Assembly (NCBI RefSeq): GCF_033118175.1
Contig: NW_026870965.1
Span: 744,001 to 808,000, forward strand
Length of the DNA: 64,000 nucleotides
Direction of reading: 5' to 3'
Source of the DNA: Dama dama
Lineage: Eukaryota; Chordata; Mammalia; Artiodactyla; Cervidae
Shown here: positions 12,801 to 26,300 of the stretch, piece after piece
Layout of the letters: every line of letters starts with the position of its first letter
Position numbering within the stretch: position 1 is the first letter of the stretch
The notes under the pieces: model-generated
The model's database searches: none
What the model was told of the DNA's origin: nothing
Seen by the model: only the letters and a program-made list of their open reading frames with translations
Position numbers and translations under genes: made by a program

Positions 12801-15683
12801 GCCTTGCCCAGACCTTCCTGGCCTCCGGGGGTACTGTGCCACCAAGGGGCAGGCTGCAGGGAATGGGTCAAGACATGCCCGGGCGCCTCCCCAGGCTCAT
12901 CCCCGCTGGTGCCTTTCCCCTGGGCCTAGGCCTCGGTTGAGGCCTCCTTGGAGAGGAGGTTGCTGGCAGGGGCTGTCTCCACACTGCAAGGTGCTGGAGC
13001 TCAGAGGGCCTCGTCAGAGGGAAGGGACCAGCAAGGGGCTGGATGCCCAAGACCTCTTTGGCCCAGCAGCCTCAGGGCAGCAGGGAGAGCAAGAGGCCCA
13101 ACTTGCCCCTAGGTCGGTTCTGCCCCTTCCCACACAGGCCGCCAGCCCAGCAGCTGCCTGACAGACTCTGGATCCCCCGAGCTCTCTGCCAGTGCAGGGA
13201 GCAGGAACAGACGTGGGCATGTGGTTCTGCCTTGTCCTGGGAGTGTGTTCCCCCTGCCTGGCCCCCAGGCTCAGGGGCAAGGGCCCGGTGAGAGCACAAC
13301 CCCAAAGCGCTTTTCTCCCGGGCTTGGGAGCTTTGTGGTGCCTGGTGGGAACAGTGGGCGGGAGTGCTTGCAAACCGGCCTTTGGAGGCAGCCGGGGAGG
13401 TCTTCCAGTGGGAGAGGGCCGGTTGTGCTCAGAGGACCCACAGGCCAGTGGCAGGACCAAGCAAGGCCCCTGCCCCTGGCCAGCCTTGTCCAGACATTCC
13501 TGGCCTCCGGGGGTACTGCCCCACAAAGGGGCAGGCTGCGCGGACTGGGTCCAGAGATGCCTGGGCACCTCCCCAGGCTCATCCCCGCTGGTGCCTTTCC
13601 CCTGGGCCTAGGCCACGGTTGAGGCCTCCTTGGAGACGAGGTTGCTGGCAGGGGCTGTTTCCACAAGCAAGGTGCTGGAGCTCAGAGGGCCTCGTCAGAG
13701 GGAAGGGACCAGCAAGGGGCTGGATGCCCAAGAACTCTTTGGCCCAGCAGCCTCAGGGCAGCAGGGAGAGCAAGAGGCCCAACTTGCCCCTAGGGCGGCT
13801 CTGCCCCTTCCCACACAGGCGGCCAGCCCAGCACCTGCCTGACAGACCCCTGCTACCCCGAGCTCTCTGCCGGTGCAGGGGCAGGAACAGACGTGTGCAT
13901 GTGGTTCTGCCTTGGCCTGGGAGAGTGGACCCCCTGCCTGGCCCCCAGGCTCAGGGGCAAGGGTCCGGAGAGAGCACCACCCCGAAGCGCTTTTCTCCCG
14001 GGCTTGGGAGCATTGTGCGTGCCTGGCGGGAACAGCGGGCGGGAGTGTTGGCAAACCGGCCTTTGGAGGCAGCCGGGGAGGTCTTCCAGCGGGAGAGGGC
14101 CGGTTGTGCTCAGAGGCCCCACAGGCCAGGGTCAGGACCCAGCAGGGCCCCTGCCCCTGGCCAGCCTTGCCCAGACCTTCCTGGCCTCCGGGGGTACTGC
14201 CCCACCTAGGGGCAGGCTGCGGGGACTGGGTCCACACGTGCCCGGGCGCCTCCTCAGGCTCATCCCCGCTGGTGCCTTTCCCCTGGGCCTAGGCCTCGGT
14301 TGAGAACTACTTGGAGAGGAGGTTGCTGGCAGGGGCTGTCTCCACACTGCAAGGTGCTGGAGCTCAGAGGGCCTTGTCAGAGGGAAGGGACCAGCAAGGG
14401 GCTGGATGCCCAAGAACTCTTTGGCCCAGCAGCCTCAGGGCAGCAGGGAGAGCAAGAGGCCCAACTTGCCCCTAGGTAGGCTCTGCCCCTTCCCACACAG
14501 GCGGCCAGCCCAGCAGCTGCCTGACAGACTCTGGCTCCCCCGAGCTCTCTGCCGGTGCATGGGGCAGGAACAGACGTGTGCATGTGGTTCTGCCTTCGCC
14601 TTGGAGTTTGTTTCCTCTGCATTGCCCCCAGGCTCAGGGGCAAGGGCCCGGTGAGAGCACCACCCCGAAGCGCTTTTCTCCCGGGCTTGGGAGCATTGTG
14701 CATGCCTGGCGGGAACAGCGGGCGCGAGTGTTGGCAACCGGCCTTTGGAGACAGTCGAGGAGGTCTTCCAGCGGGAGAGGGCCGGTCGTGCTCAGAGGCC
14801 CCACAGGCCAGGGGTAGGACCCAGAAGGGCCCCTGCCCATGGCCAGCCTTGCCCAGAATTTCCTGGCCTCCGAGGGTACTGCCCCACCAAGGGTCAGGCT
14901 GCGGGGACTGGGTCCAGACATGCCCGGGCGCCTCCCCAGGCTTATCTCCGCTGGCGCCTTTCCCCTGGGCCTAGGCCTCGGTTTAGGCCTCCTTGGAGAG
15001 GAGGTTGCTGGCAGGGGCTTTCCTCACACTGCAAGGAGCGGGAGCTCAGACGGCCTCGTCAGAGGGAAGGGACCAGCAAGGGGCTGGATGCCCAAGACCT
15101 CTTTTGCCCAGCAGCCTCAGGGCAGCAGGGAGAGCAAGAGGCCCTACTTGCCCCTAGGTCGGCTCTGCCCCTTCCCACACAGGCAGACAGCCCAGCAGCT
15201 GCCTGGCAGACTCTGGCTCCCCCGAGCTCTCTGCCGGTGCAGGGGGCAGGAACAGACGTGTGCATGTGGTCTGACTTGGCCTGGGAGAGTGGAACCCCTG
15301 CCTGGCCCCCAGGCTCAGGGGAAAGGGCACGGAGAGAGCACCACCCCGAAGCGCTTGTCTCCCGGGCTTGGGAGCATTGTGCCTGCCTGGCGGGATCAGC
15401 GGGCGGGAGTGCTTGCAAACCGGCCTTTGGAGGCAGCCGGGGAGGTCTTCCAGCGGGAGAGGGCCGATTGTGCTCAGAGGCCCCACAGGCCAGGGGCAGG
15501 ACCCAGCAGGGCCCCTGCCCCTGACCAGCATTGCCCAGACTTTCCTGGCCTCCGGGGGTACTGCCCCACCAAGGGGCAGGCTGCGGGGACTGGGTCCACA
15601 CATGCCCGGGCGCCTCCCCAGGCTCATCCCCGCTGGTGCCTTTCCCCTGGGCCTAGGCCTCGGTTGAGGCCTCCTTGGAGAGG
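9860..15683. repeat. Higher-order segment, copy 2 (13-unit spacing)
   Basis: Counterpart of the segment at about 1000-6821. It matches unit for unit except between about 13200 and 13730. There it carries variants typical of the units ending near 1366 and 10230 (ACAAAGGGGC, GCGCGGACTGG, TTTCCACAAGC) in place of the copy-1 sequence. That patch looks like a gene-conversion or exchange tract inside an otherwise collinear copy. Confidence 0.7.
10231..12275. repeat. Three-unit cassette, copy 2
   Basis: Same unit order as at 1367. It shares CAGCACCCTCAGG in the first unit and a 2-bp deletion in the second (CCCCCAGCTGAGG in place of CCCCCAGGCTCAGG) with the copy at 29909, so these two form a lineage. 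In its third unit it has reverted or been converted to the common CCTAGGTCGGCTC and ACTGGGTCCAG. Confidence 0.85.
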
Positions 15684-16612
15684 AGGTTGCTGGCAGGGGC
15701 TGTCTCCACACTGCAAGGTGCTGGAGCTCAGAGGGCCTCGTCAGAGGGAAGGGACCAGCAAGGGGCTGGATGCCCAAGACCTTTTTGGCCCAGCAGCCTC
15801 AGGGCAGCAGGGAGAGTAAGAGGCCCAACTTGCCCTAGGTCAGCTCTGCCCCTTCCCACACAGGCCGCCAGCCCAGCACCTGCCTGACAGACTCTGGCTC
15901 CCCCGAGCTCTCTGCTGGTGCATGGGGCAGGAACAGACGTGTGCATGTGGTTCTGCCTTGGCCTGGGAGTGTGTTCCCCCTGCCTGTCCCCCAGGCTCAG
16001 GGGCAAGGGCCCGGAGAGAGCACCACCCCGAAGCGCTTTTCTCCCGGGCTTGCGAGCATTGTGCGTGCCTGGCGTGAACAACGGGCGGGAGTGTTTGCAA
16101 ACCGCCCTTTGGAGGCAGCTGGGGAGGTCTTCCAGTGGGAGAGGGCCGGTTGTGCTCAGAGGCCCCACAGGCAAGGGGCAGGACCCAGCAGGGCCCCTGC
16201 CCCTGGCCAGCCTTGCCCAGACCTTCCAGGCATCCGGGGGTACTGCCCCACCAAGGGGCAGGCTGTGGGGTCTGGGTCCAGACATGCCCGGGCGCCTCCC
16301 CTGGCTCATCCCCGCTGCTGCCTTTCCCCTGGGCCTAGGCCTCGGTTGAGGCCTCCTTGGAGAGGAGGTTGCTGGCTGGGGCTGTATCCACACTGCAATG
16401 TGCTGGAGCTCAGAGGGCCTCGTCAGAGGGAAGGGACCAGCAAGGGGCTGGATGCCCAAGACCTCGTTGGCCCAGCAGCCTCAGGGCAGCAGGGAGAGCA
16501 AGAGGCCCAACTTGCCCCTAGGTCGGCTCTGCCCCTTCCCACACAGGCGGACAGCTCAGCAGCTGCCTGACAGACTCTGGCTCCCCCGAGCTCTCTGCCG
16601 GTGCAAGGGTCA

Positions 16613-16901
16613 GGAACAGACGTGTGCATGTGGTTCTGTCTTGGTCTGGGAGTGTGGCCCCACTGCCTGGCCCCCAGGCTCAGGGGCAAGTGCCCGGAGA
16701 GAGCACCACCCCGAAGCGCTTTTCTCCCGGGCTGGGAGCATTGTGCGTGCCTGGCAGGAACAGACGTGTGCATGTGGTTCTGCCTTGGCCTGGGAGTGTG
16801 TTCCCCCTTCATTGCCCCCAGGCTCAGGGGCAAGGGCCCGGTGAGAGCACCACCCCGACGCGCTTTTCTCCCGGGCGTGGGAGCATTGTCCGTGCCTGGC
16901 G
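16613..16901. repeat. 144-bp internal tandem duplication in one 682-bp unit
   Basis: In the unit starting at 16366 the stretch beginning GGAACAGACGTGTGCATG occurs twice (16613 and 16757), and the following GGAACAG, which belongs to a different place in the normal unit, lies at 16902. The extra about 144 bp makes this unit 827 bp. Both ends of the duplicated segment are the 7-base string GGAACAG, which normally occurs twice per unit at this distance, so the duplication is consistent with slippage or unequal exchange between these short repeats. The two copies have diverged by several bases. It is distinct in phase from the 129-bp amplification elsewhere in the array. Confidence 0.9.
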
Positions 16902-19900
16902 GGAACAGTGGACGGGAGTTTTGGCAAACCAGCCTTTGGAGGCAGCCAGGGATGTCTTCCAGCGGGAGAGGGCCGGTTGTGCTCAGAGGCCCCACAGGAC
17001 AGGGGAAGGACCCAGCAGGGCCCCTGCCCCTGGCCAGCCTTGCACAGACCTTCCTGGCATCCGGGGGTACTGCCCCACCAAGGGGCAGGCTGCGGGGACT
17101 GGGTCCAGACATGCCCGGGCGCCTCCCCTGGCTCATCCCCGCTGGTGCCTTTCCCCTGGGCCTAGGCCTCGGTTTAGGCCTCCTTGGAGAGGAGGTGGCT
17201 GGCAGGGGCTGTCTCCACACTGCATGGTACTGGAGCTCAGAGGGCCTCGTCAGAGGGAAGGGACCAGCAAGGGGCTGGATGCCCAAGACCTCTTTGGCCC
17301 AGCAGCCTCAGGGCAGCAGGGAGAGCAAGAGGCCCAACTTGCCCCTAGGTCGACTCTGCCCCTTCCAACACAGTCGGCCAGCCCAGCAGCTGCCTGACAG
17401 ACTCTGGCTTCCCCGAGCTCTCTGCCGGTGCAGGGGGCAGGAACAGACGTGTGCATGTGGTTCTGCCTTGGCCTGGGAGTGTGGTCCCCCTGCATTGCCC
17501 CCAGGCTCAGGGGCAAGGGCCCGGTGAGCGCACCACCCCGAAGCGCTTTTCTCCTGGGCTTGGGAGCATTGTGCCTGCCTGGCCGGAACAGCGGGCGGGA
17601 GTGCTTGCAAACCGGCCTTTGGAGGCAGCCGGGGAGGTCTTCCAGCGGGAGAGGGCCGGTTGTGCTCAGAGGCCCCACAGGCCAGGGGCAGGACCCAGCA
17701 GGGCCCCTGCCCCTGGCCAGCCTTGCCCAGACCTTCCTGGGCTCCGGGGGTACTGCGCCACCAAGGGGCAGGCTGCGGGGACTGGGTCAAGACATGCCCG
17801 GGGGCCTCCACTGGATCATCCCCGCTGGTGCCTTTCCCCTGGGCCTAGGCCTCGAATGAGGCCTCCTTGGAGAAAAGGTTGCTGGCTGGGCTGTCTCCAC
17901 ACTGCAAGGTGCTGGAGCTCAGAGGGCCTCGTCAGAGGGAAGGGACCAGCAAGGGGCTGGATGCCCAAGACCTCTTTGGCCCAGCAGCCTCAGGGCAGCA
18001 GGGAGAGCAAGAGGCCCAACTTGCCCCTAGGTCGGCTCTGCCCCTTCCCACACAGGCGGCCAGCCCAGCAGCAGACTGGCAGATTCTGGCTCCCCCGAGC
18101 TCTCTGCCGGTGCAGGGGGCAGGAACAGAAGTGTGCATGTGCTTCTGCCTTGGCCTGGGAGTGTGGACCCCCTGCCTGGCCCCCAGGTTCAGGGGCAAGG
18201 GCACGGAGAGAGAACCACCCCGAAGCGCTTTTCTCCCGGGCTTGGGAGCATTGTGCGCGTCTGGTGGTAACCGTGGACGGGAGTGCTTGCAAACCAGTGT
18301 TTGGAGGCAGCCGGGGAGGTATTCCAGCGGGAGAGGGCCGGTTGTGCTCAGAGGCCCCACAGGCCAGAGGCAGGACCCAGCAGGGCCCCTGCCCCTGGCC
18401 AGCCTTGCACAGACCTTCCTGGCATCCGGGGGTACTGCCCCATCAAGGGGCAGGCTGTGGGGTCTGGGTCCAGACATGCCCGGGCGCCTCCCCAGGCTCA
18501 TCCCGGCCTGTGCCTTATCCCTGGGCCTAGGCCTCGGTTGAGGCCTCCTTGGAGAGGAGGTTGCTGGCAGGGGCTGTCTCCACACTGCAAGGTGCTGGAG
18601 CTCAGAGGGCCTCGTCAGAGGGAAGGGACCAGCAAGGGGCTGGATGCCCAAGACCTCTTTGGCCAAGCAGCCTCAGGGCAGCAGGGAGAGCAAGAGGCCC
18701 AACTTGCCCCTAGGTCGGCTCTGCCCCTTCCCACACAGGCCATCAGCCCAGCAGCTGCCTGAAAGACTCTGGCTCCTCCGAGCTCTCTGTCGGTGCAGGG
18801 GGCAGGAACAGACGTGTGCATGTGGTTCTGCCTTGGCCTGGGAGTGTGTTCCTCCTGCATTGCCCCCAGGCTCAGGGGCAAGGGCCCGGTGAGAGGACCA
18901 CCCCGAAGCGCTTTTTTCCCGGGCTTGGGAGCATTGTGCCTGCCTGGCGGGAACAGCGGGCGGGAGTGTTGGCAAACCGGCCTTTGGAGGCAGCCGGGGA
19001 GGTCTTCCAGCGGGAGAGGGCCGGTTGTGCTCAGAGGTCCCACAGGCCACGGGCAGGACCCAGCAAGGCCCCTGCCCCTGGGCAGCCTTGCCCAGACCTT
19101 CCTGGCCTCCGGGGGTACTCCCCCACCAAGGGGCAGGCTGCGGGGCCTGGGTCCAGACATGCCCGGGCGCCTCCCCAGGATCATCCCCGCTGGTGCCTTT
19201 CCCCTGGGCCTAGGCCTCGGTTGAGGCCTCCTTGGAGAGGAGGTTGCTGGCAGGGGCTGTGTCCCCACTGCAAGGTGCTGGAGCTCAGAGGGCCTCGTCA
19301 GAGGGAAGGGACCAGCAAGGGGCTGGATGCCCAAGAACTCTTTGGCCAAGCAGCCTCAGGGCAGCAGGGAGAGCAAGAGGCCCAACTTGCCCCTAGGTCG
19401 GCTCTGCCCCTTCCCACACAGGCCGCCAACCCAACATCTGCCTGACAGACTCTGGCTCCCCCAGCTCTCTGCCAGTGCCGGAGGCAGTAACAGACGTGTG
19501 CATGTGGTTCTGCCTTAGCCTGGGAGGGTGGACCCCCTGCCTGGCCCCCAGGCCCAGGGGCAAGGGCCCGGAGAGAGCACCACCCCGAAGCGCTTTTCTC
19601 CTGGGCTTGGGAGCCTTGTGCGTGCCTGGCGGGAACACTAGTCGGGAGTGCTTTCAAACCGGCCTTTGGAGGCAGCCGGGGAGGTCTTCCAGCAGGAGAG
19701 GGCCGGTTGTGCTCAGAGGCCCCACAGGTCAGGGTGACGACACAGCAGGGCCCCTGCCCCTGGCCAGCCTTGCCCAGACCTTCCTGGCCTCCGGGGTTAC
19801 TGCCCCACCAAGGGGCACGCTGCGGGGACTGAGTCCAGACATGCCCGGGCGCCTCCCCAGGCTCATCCCCGCTGGTGCCTTTCCCCTGGGCCTAGGCCTC

Positions 19901-21285
19901 GGTTGAGGCCTCCTTGGAGAGGAGGTTGCTGGCAGGGGCTGTGTCCCCACTGCAAGGTGCTGGAGCTCAGAGGGCCTCGTCAGAGGGAAGGGACCAGCAA
20001 GGGGCTGGATGCCCAAGAACTCTTTGGCCCAGCAGCCTCAGGGCAGCAGGGAGAGCAAGAGGCCCAACTTGCCCCTAGGTCGGCTCTGCCCCTTCCCACA
20101 CAGGCGGCCAGCCCAGCCGCTGCCTGACAGACTCTGGCTCCCCCGAGCTCTCTGCCGGTGCAGGGGCAGGAGCAGACGTGTGCATGTGGTTCTGACTTGG
20201 CCTGGGAGTGTTGACGCCCTGCCTTGCCCCCAGGCTCAGGGGCAAGGGCCCGGAGAGAGCACAACCCCGAAGCACTTTTCTCCCGGGCTTGGGAGCATTG
20301 TGCGTGCCTGGCGGGAACAGCTGGCGGGTGTGCTTGCAAACCGGCCTTTGGAGGCAGCCGGGGAGGTCTTCCAGCGGGAGAGTGCCGGTTGTGCTCAGAG
20401 GTCCCACAGGCCAGGGGCAGGACCCAGCAAGGTCCCTGCCCCTGGCAGCCTTGCCCAGACCTTCCTGGCCTCCGGGGGTACTGTGCCACCAAGGGGCAGG
20501 CTGCAGGGAATGGGTCAAGACATGCCCGGGCGCCTCCCCAGGCTCATCCCCGCTGGTGCCTTTCCCCTGGGCCTAGGCCTCGGTTGAGGCCTCCTTGGAG
20601 AGGAGGTTGCTGGCAGGGGCTGTCTCCACACTGCAAGGTGCTGGAGCTCAGAGGGCCTCGTCAGAGGGAAGGGACCAGCAAGGGGCTGGATGCCCAAGAC
20701 CTCTTTGGCCCAGCAGCCTCAGGGCAGCAGGGAGAGCAAGAGGCCCAACTTGCCCCTAGGTCGGTTCTGCCCCTTCCCACACAGGCCGCCAGCCCAGCAG
20801 CTGCCTGACAGACTCTGGATCCCCCGAGCTCTCTGCCAGTGCAGGGAGCAGGAACAGACGTGGGCATGTGGTTCTGCCTTGTCCTGGGAGTGTGTTCCCC
20901 CTGCCTGGCCCCCAGGCTCAGGGGCAAGGGCCCGGTGAGAGCACAACCCCAAAGCGCTTTTCTCCCGGGCTTGGGAGCTTTGTGGTGCCTGGTGGGAACA
21001 GTGGGCGGGAGTGCTTGCAAACCGGCCTTTGGAGGCAGCCGGGGAGGTCTTCCAGTGGGAGAGGGCCGGTTGTGCTCAGAGGACCCACAGGCCAGTGGCA
21101 GGACCAAGCAAGGCCCCTGCCCCTGGCCAGCCTTGTCCAGACATTCCTGGCCTCCGGGGGTACTGCCCCACAAAGGGGCAGGCTGCGCGGACTGGGTCCA
21201 GACATGCCTGGGCACCTCCCCAAGCTCATCCCCGCTGGTGCCTTTCCCCTGGGCCTAGGCCACGGTTGAGGCCTCCTTGGAGACG

Positions 21286-23331
21286 AGGTTGCTGGCAGGG
21301 GCTGTTTCCACAAGCAAGGTGCTGGAGCTCAGAGGGCCTCGTCAGAGGGAAGGGACCAGCAAGGGGCTGGATGCCCAAGACCTCTTTGGCCCAGCAGCCT
21401 CAGGGCAGCAGGGAGAGCAAGAGGCCCAACTTGCCCCTAGGGCGGCTCTGCCCCTTCCCAAACAGGCGGCCACCCCAGCAGCTGCCTGATAGAATCTGGC
21501 TCCCCCGAGCTCTCTGCCGGTGCAGGGGGCAGGAACAGACGTGTGCATGTGGTTCTGCCTTAGCCTGGGATTTTGGACCCCCTACCTGGCCCCCAGGCTC
21601 AGGGGCAAGGGCCCGGAAAGAGCACCACCACGAAGCGCTTTTCTCCCGGGCTTGGGAGCATTGTTCGCGCCTTGTGGGAACAGTGGGCGGGAGTGCTTGC
21701 AAACCGGCCTTTGGAGGCAGCCAGGGAGGTCTTCCAGTGGGAGAGGGCCGGTTGTGCTCAGAGGCCCCATAGGCCAGGGGCAGTACCCAGCAGGGCCCCT
21801 GCCCGTGGCCAGCGTTGCCCAGACCTTCCTGACCTCCAAGGTTACTGCCCCACCTAGGGGCAGGCTGCGGGCACTGGGTCCAGACATGCTGGGTACCTCC
21901 CCGGGCTCATCCCCGCTGGTGCCTTTCCCCTGGGCCTAGGCCACGGTTGAGGCCTCCTTGGAGAGGAGGTTCCTGGCAGGGGCTGTCTCCACACTGCAAG
22001 GTGCTGGAGCTCAGAGGGCCTCGTCAGAGGGAAGGGACCAGCAAGGGGCTGGATGCCCAAGACCTCTTTGGCCCAGCAGCCTCAGGGCAGCAGGGAGAGT
22101 AAGAGGCCCAACTTGCCCCTAGGTCGGCTCTGCCCCTTCCCACACAGGCCGCCAGCCCAGCAGCTGCCTGACAGACTCTGGCTCCCCTGAGCTCTCTGCC
22201 GGTGCAGGGGGCAGGAACAGACGTGTGCATGTGGTTCTGCCTTGGCCTGGGAGTGTGTTCCCCCTGCCTGGCCCCCAGGCTCAGGGGCAAGGGCCCGGAG
22301 AGAGCACCACCCCGAAGCCCTTTTCTCCCGGGCTTGGGAGCATTGTGCACGTCTGGTGGGAACAGTGGGAGGGAGTGCTTGCAAACCGGCCTTTGGAGGC
22401 AGCCGGGGATGTCTTCCAGTGGGAGAGGGCCGGTTGTGCTCAGAGGCCCCACAGGCCAGGGGCAGGACCCAGCAGGGCCCCTGCCCCTGGCCAGCCTTGC
22501 CCAGACCTTCCTGGCCTCCGGGGGTACTGCCGCACCAAGGGGCAGGCTGCGGGGACTGGGTCCATACATGCCCGGGCGCCTCCCCAGGCTCATCCCCGCT
22601 GGTGCCTTTCCCCTGGGCCTAGGCCTCGGTTGAGGCCTCCTTGGAGACGAGGTTGCTGGCAGGTGCTGTCTCCACACTGCAAGTTGCTGGAGCTCAGAGG
22701 GCCTCGTCAGAGGGAAGGGACCAGCAAGGGGCTGGATGCCCAAGACTTCTTTGGCCCAGCAGCCTCAGGGCAGCAGGGAGAGGAAGAGGCCCAACTTGCC
22801 CCTAGGACGGCTCTGCCCCTTCCCACACAGGCCGCCAACCCAACATCTGCCTGACAGACTCTGGCTCCCCCAGCTCTCTGCCAGTGCCGGAGGCAGTAAC
22901 AGACGTGTGCATGTGGTTCTGCCTTAGCCTGGGAGGGTGGACCCCCTGCCTGGCCCCCAGGCCCAGGGGCAAGGGCCCGGAGAGAGCACCACCCCGAAGC
23001 GCTTTTCTCCTGGGCTTGGGAGCCTTGTGCGTGCCTGGCGGGAACACTGGTCGGGAGTGCTTTCAAACCGGCCTTTGGAGGCAGCCGGGGAGGTTTTCCA
23101 GCAGGAGAGGGCCGGTTGTTCTCAGAGGCCCCACAGGTCAGGGTGACGACACAGCAGGGCCCCTGCCCCTGGCCAGCCTTGCCCAGACCTTCCTGGCCTC
23201 CGGGGTTACTGCCCCACCAAGGGGCACGCTGCGGGGACTGAGTCCAGACATGCCCGGGCGCCTCCCCAGGCTCATCCCCGCTGGTGCCTTTCCCCTGGGC
23301 CTAGGCCTCAGTTGAGGCCTCCTTGGAGAGG
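21286..23331. repeat. Three-unit cassette, copy 3
   Basis: Same unit order as at 1367 and closest to that copy by CTGATAGAATCTGG and GCCCGTGGCC. It lies 16 units (11,055 bp, including the 144-bp duplication at 16613) after copy 2. Private changes include GAGGTTCCTGGC at the start of the second unit and GGTTTTCCAGCAGG in the third. Confidence 0.85.
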
Positions 23332-26300
23332 AGGTTGCTGGCAGGGGCTGTGTCCCCACTGCAAGGTGCTGGAGCTCAGAGGGCCTCGTCAGAGGGAAGG
23401 GACCAGCAAGGGGCTGGATGCCCAAGAACTCTTTGGCCCAGCAGCCTCAGGGCAGCAGGGAGAGCAAGAGGCCCAACTTGCCCCTAGGTCGGCTCTGCCC
23501 CTTCCCACACAGGCGGCCAGCCCAGCCGCTGCCTGACAGACTCTGGCTCCCCCGAGCTCTCTGCCGGTGCAGGGGCAGGAACAGATGTGTGCATGTGGTT
23601 CTGACTTGGCCTGGGAGTGTTGACCCCCTGCCTTGCCCCCAGGCTCAGGGGCAAGGGCCCGGAGAGAGCACAACCCCGAATCGCTTTTCTCCCGGGCTTG
23701 GGAGCATTGTGCGTGCCTGGCGGGAACAGCGGGCGGGTGTGCTTGCAAACCGGCCTTTGGAGGCAGCCGGGGAGGTCTTCCAGCGGGAGAGTGCCGGTTG
23801 TGCTCAGAGGCCCCACAGGCCAGGGTCAGGACCCAGCAAGGTCCCTGCCCCTGGCACCCTTGCCCAGACCTTCCTGGCCTCCGGGGGTACTGTGCCACCA
23901 AGGGGCAGGCTGCGGGGAATGGGTCAAGACATGCCCGGGCGCCTCCCCAGGCTCATCCCCGCTGGTGCCTTTCCCCTGGGCCTAGGCCTCGGTTGAGGCC
24001 TCCTTGGAGAGGAGGTTGCTGGCAGGGGCTGTCTCCACACTGCAAGGTGCTGGAGCTCAGAGGGCCTCGTCAGAGGGAAGGGACCAGCAAGGGGCTGGAT
24101 GCCCAAGACCTCTTTGGCCCAGCAGCCTCAGGGCAGCAGGGAGAGCAAGAGGCCCAACTTGCCCCTAGGTCGGCTCTGCCCCTTCCCACACAGGCGGCCA
24201 GCCCAGCAGCTGCCTGACTGACTCTGGCTCCCCCGAGCTCTCTGCCGGTGCAGGGGACAGGAACAGATGTGGGCATGTGGTTCTGCCTTGGCCTGGGAGT
24301 GTGTTCCCCCTGCCTTGCCCCCAGGCTACGGGGCAAGGGCCTGAAGAGACCACCACCCCGAAGGGCTTTTCTCCCGGGCTTGGGAGCATTGTGCGTGCCT
24401 GGCGTGAACAGCGGGCTGGAATGTATGCAAACCGGCCTTTGGAGGCAGCCGGGGAGGTCTTCCAGTGGGAGAGGGCCGGTTGTGCTCAGAGGCCCCACAG
24501 GCCAGGGGCAGGACCCAGCAGGGCCCCTGCCCCTGGCCATCCTTGCCCAGACCTTCCTGGCCTCCGGGGGTACTGCGCCACCAAGGGGCAGGCTGCGGGG
24601 ACTGGGTCCAGACATGCCCGGGCGCCTCCCCAGGCACATCCCCGCTGTTGCCTTTCCCCTGGGCCTAGGCCTCGGTTGAGGCCTCCTTGGAGACGAGGTT
24701 GCTGGCAGGGGCTTTCTCCACACTGCAAGGTGCTGGAGCTCAGAGGGCCTCGTCAGAGGGAAGGGACCAGCAAGGGGCTGGATGCCCAAGACCTCTTTGG
24801 CCCAGCAGCCTCAGGGCAGCAGGGAGAGCAAGAGGCCCAACTTGCCCCTAGGGCGGTTCTGCACCTTCCCACAGAGGCCGCCAGCCCAGCAGCTGCCTGA
24901 CAGACTCTGGATCCCCCGAGCTCTCTGCCAGTGCAGGGAGCAGGAACAGACGTGGGCATGTGGTTCTGCCTTGTCCTGGGAGTGTGTTCCCCCTGCCTGG
25001 CCCCCAGGCTCAGGGGCAAGGGCCCGGAAAGAGCACCACCACGAAGCGCTTTTCTCCCGGGCTTGGGAGCATTGTTCGCGCCTTGTGGGAACAGTGGGCG
25101 GGAGTGCTTGCAAACCGGCCTTTGGAGGCAGCCAGGGAGGTCTTCCAGTGGGAGAGGGCCGGTTGTGCTCAGAGGCCCCATAGGCCAGGGGCAGTACCCA
25201 GCAGGGCCCCTGCCCGTGGCCAGCCTTGCCCAGACCTTCCAGACCTCCAAGGTTACTGCCCCACCTAGGGGCAGGCTGCGGGCACTGGGTCCAGACATGC
25301 TGGGTACCTCCCCAGGCTCATCCCCGCTGGTGCCTTTCCCCTGGGCCTAGGCCACGGTTGAGGCCTCCTTGGAGAGGAGGTTGCTGGCAGGGGCTGTCTC
25401 CACACTGCAAGGTGCTGGAGCTCAGAGGGCCTCGTCAGAGGGAAGGGACCAGCAAGGGGCTGGATGCCCAAGACCTCTTTGGCCCAGCAGCCTCAGGGCA
25501 GCAGGGAGAGTAAGAGGCCCAACTCGCCCCTAGGTCGGCTCTGCCCCTTCCCACACAGGCGGCCAGCCCAGCAGCTGCCTGACAGACTCTGGCTCCCCCG
25601 AGCTCTCTGCCGGTGCAGGGGGCAGGAACAGACGTGTGCATGTGGTTCTGCCTTGGCCTGTGGTTGTGGACCCCCTACCTGGCCCCCAGGCTCAGGGGCA
25701 AGGGCACGGAGAGAGCACCACCCCGAAGTGCTTTTGTCACAGGCTTGGGAGCATTGTGCTCGGCTGACGGGAACAGCGGGCGGGAGTGCTTGCAAACCGG
25801 CCTTTGGAGGCAGCCGGGGAGGTCTTCCAACGGGAGAGGGCCGGTTGTGCTCAGAGGCCCCACAGGACAGGGGCAGGACCCAGCAGGGCCCCTGCCCCTG
25901 GCCAGCCTTGCCCAGGCCTTCCTGGCTGCCGGGGGTACTGCCCCACCAAGGGGCAGGCTGCGGGGACTGGGTCCAGACATGCCGGTGCGCCTCCCCAGGC
26001 TTATCCCTGCTGGTGCCTTTCCCCTTGGCCTAGGCCTTGGTTGAGGCCTCCTTGGAGAGGAGGTTGCTGGCAGGGGCTGTCTCCACACTGCAAGGTGCTG
26101 GAGCTCAGAGGGCCTCGTCAGAGGGAAGGGACCAGCAAGGGGCTGTATGCCTAAGACCTCCTTGGCCCAGCAGCCTCAGGGCAGCAGGGAGAGCAAGAGG
26201 CCCAACTTTCCCCTAGGTTGGCTCTGCCCCTTGCCACACAGGCGGCCAGCCCAGCAGCTGCCTGGCAGACTCTGGCTCCCCCGAGCTCTCTGCCGGGGCA

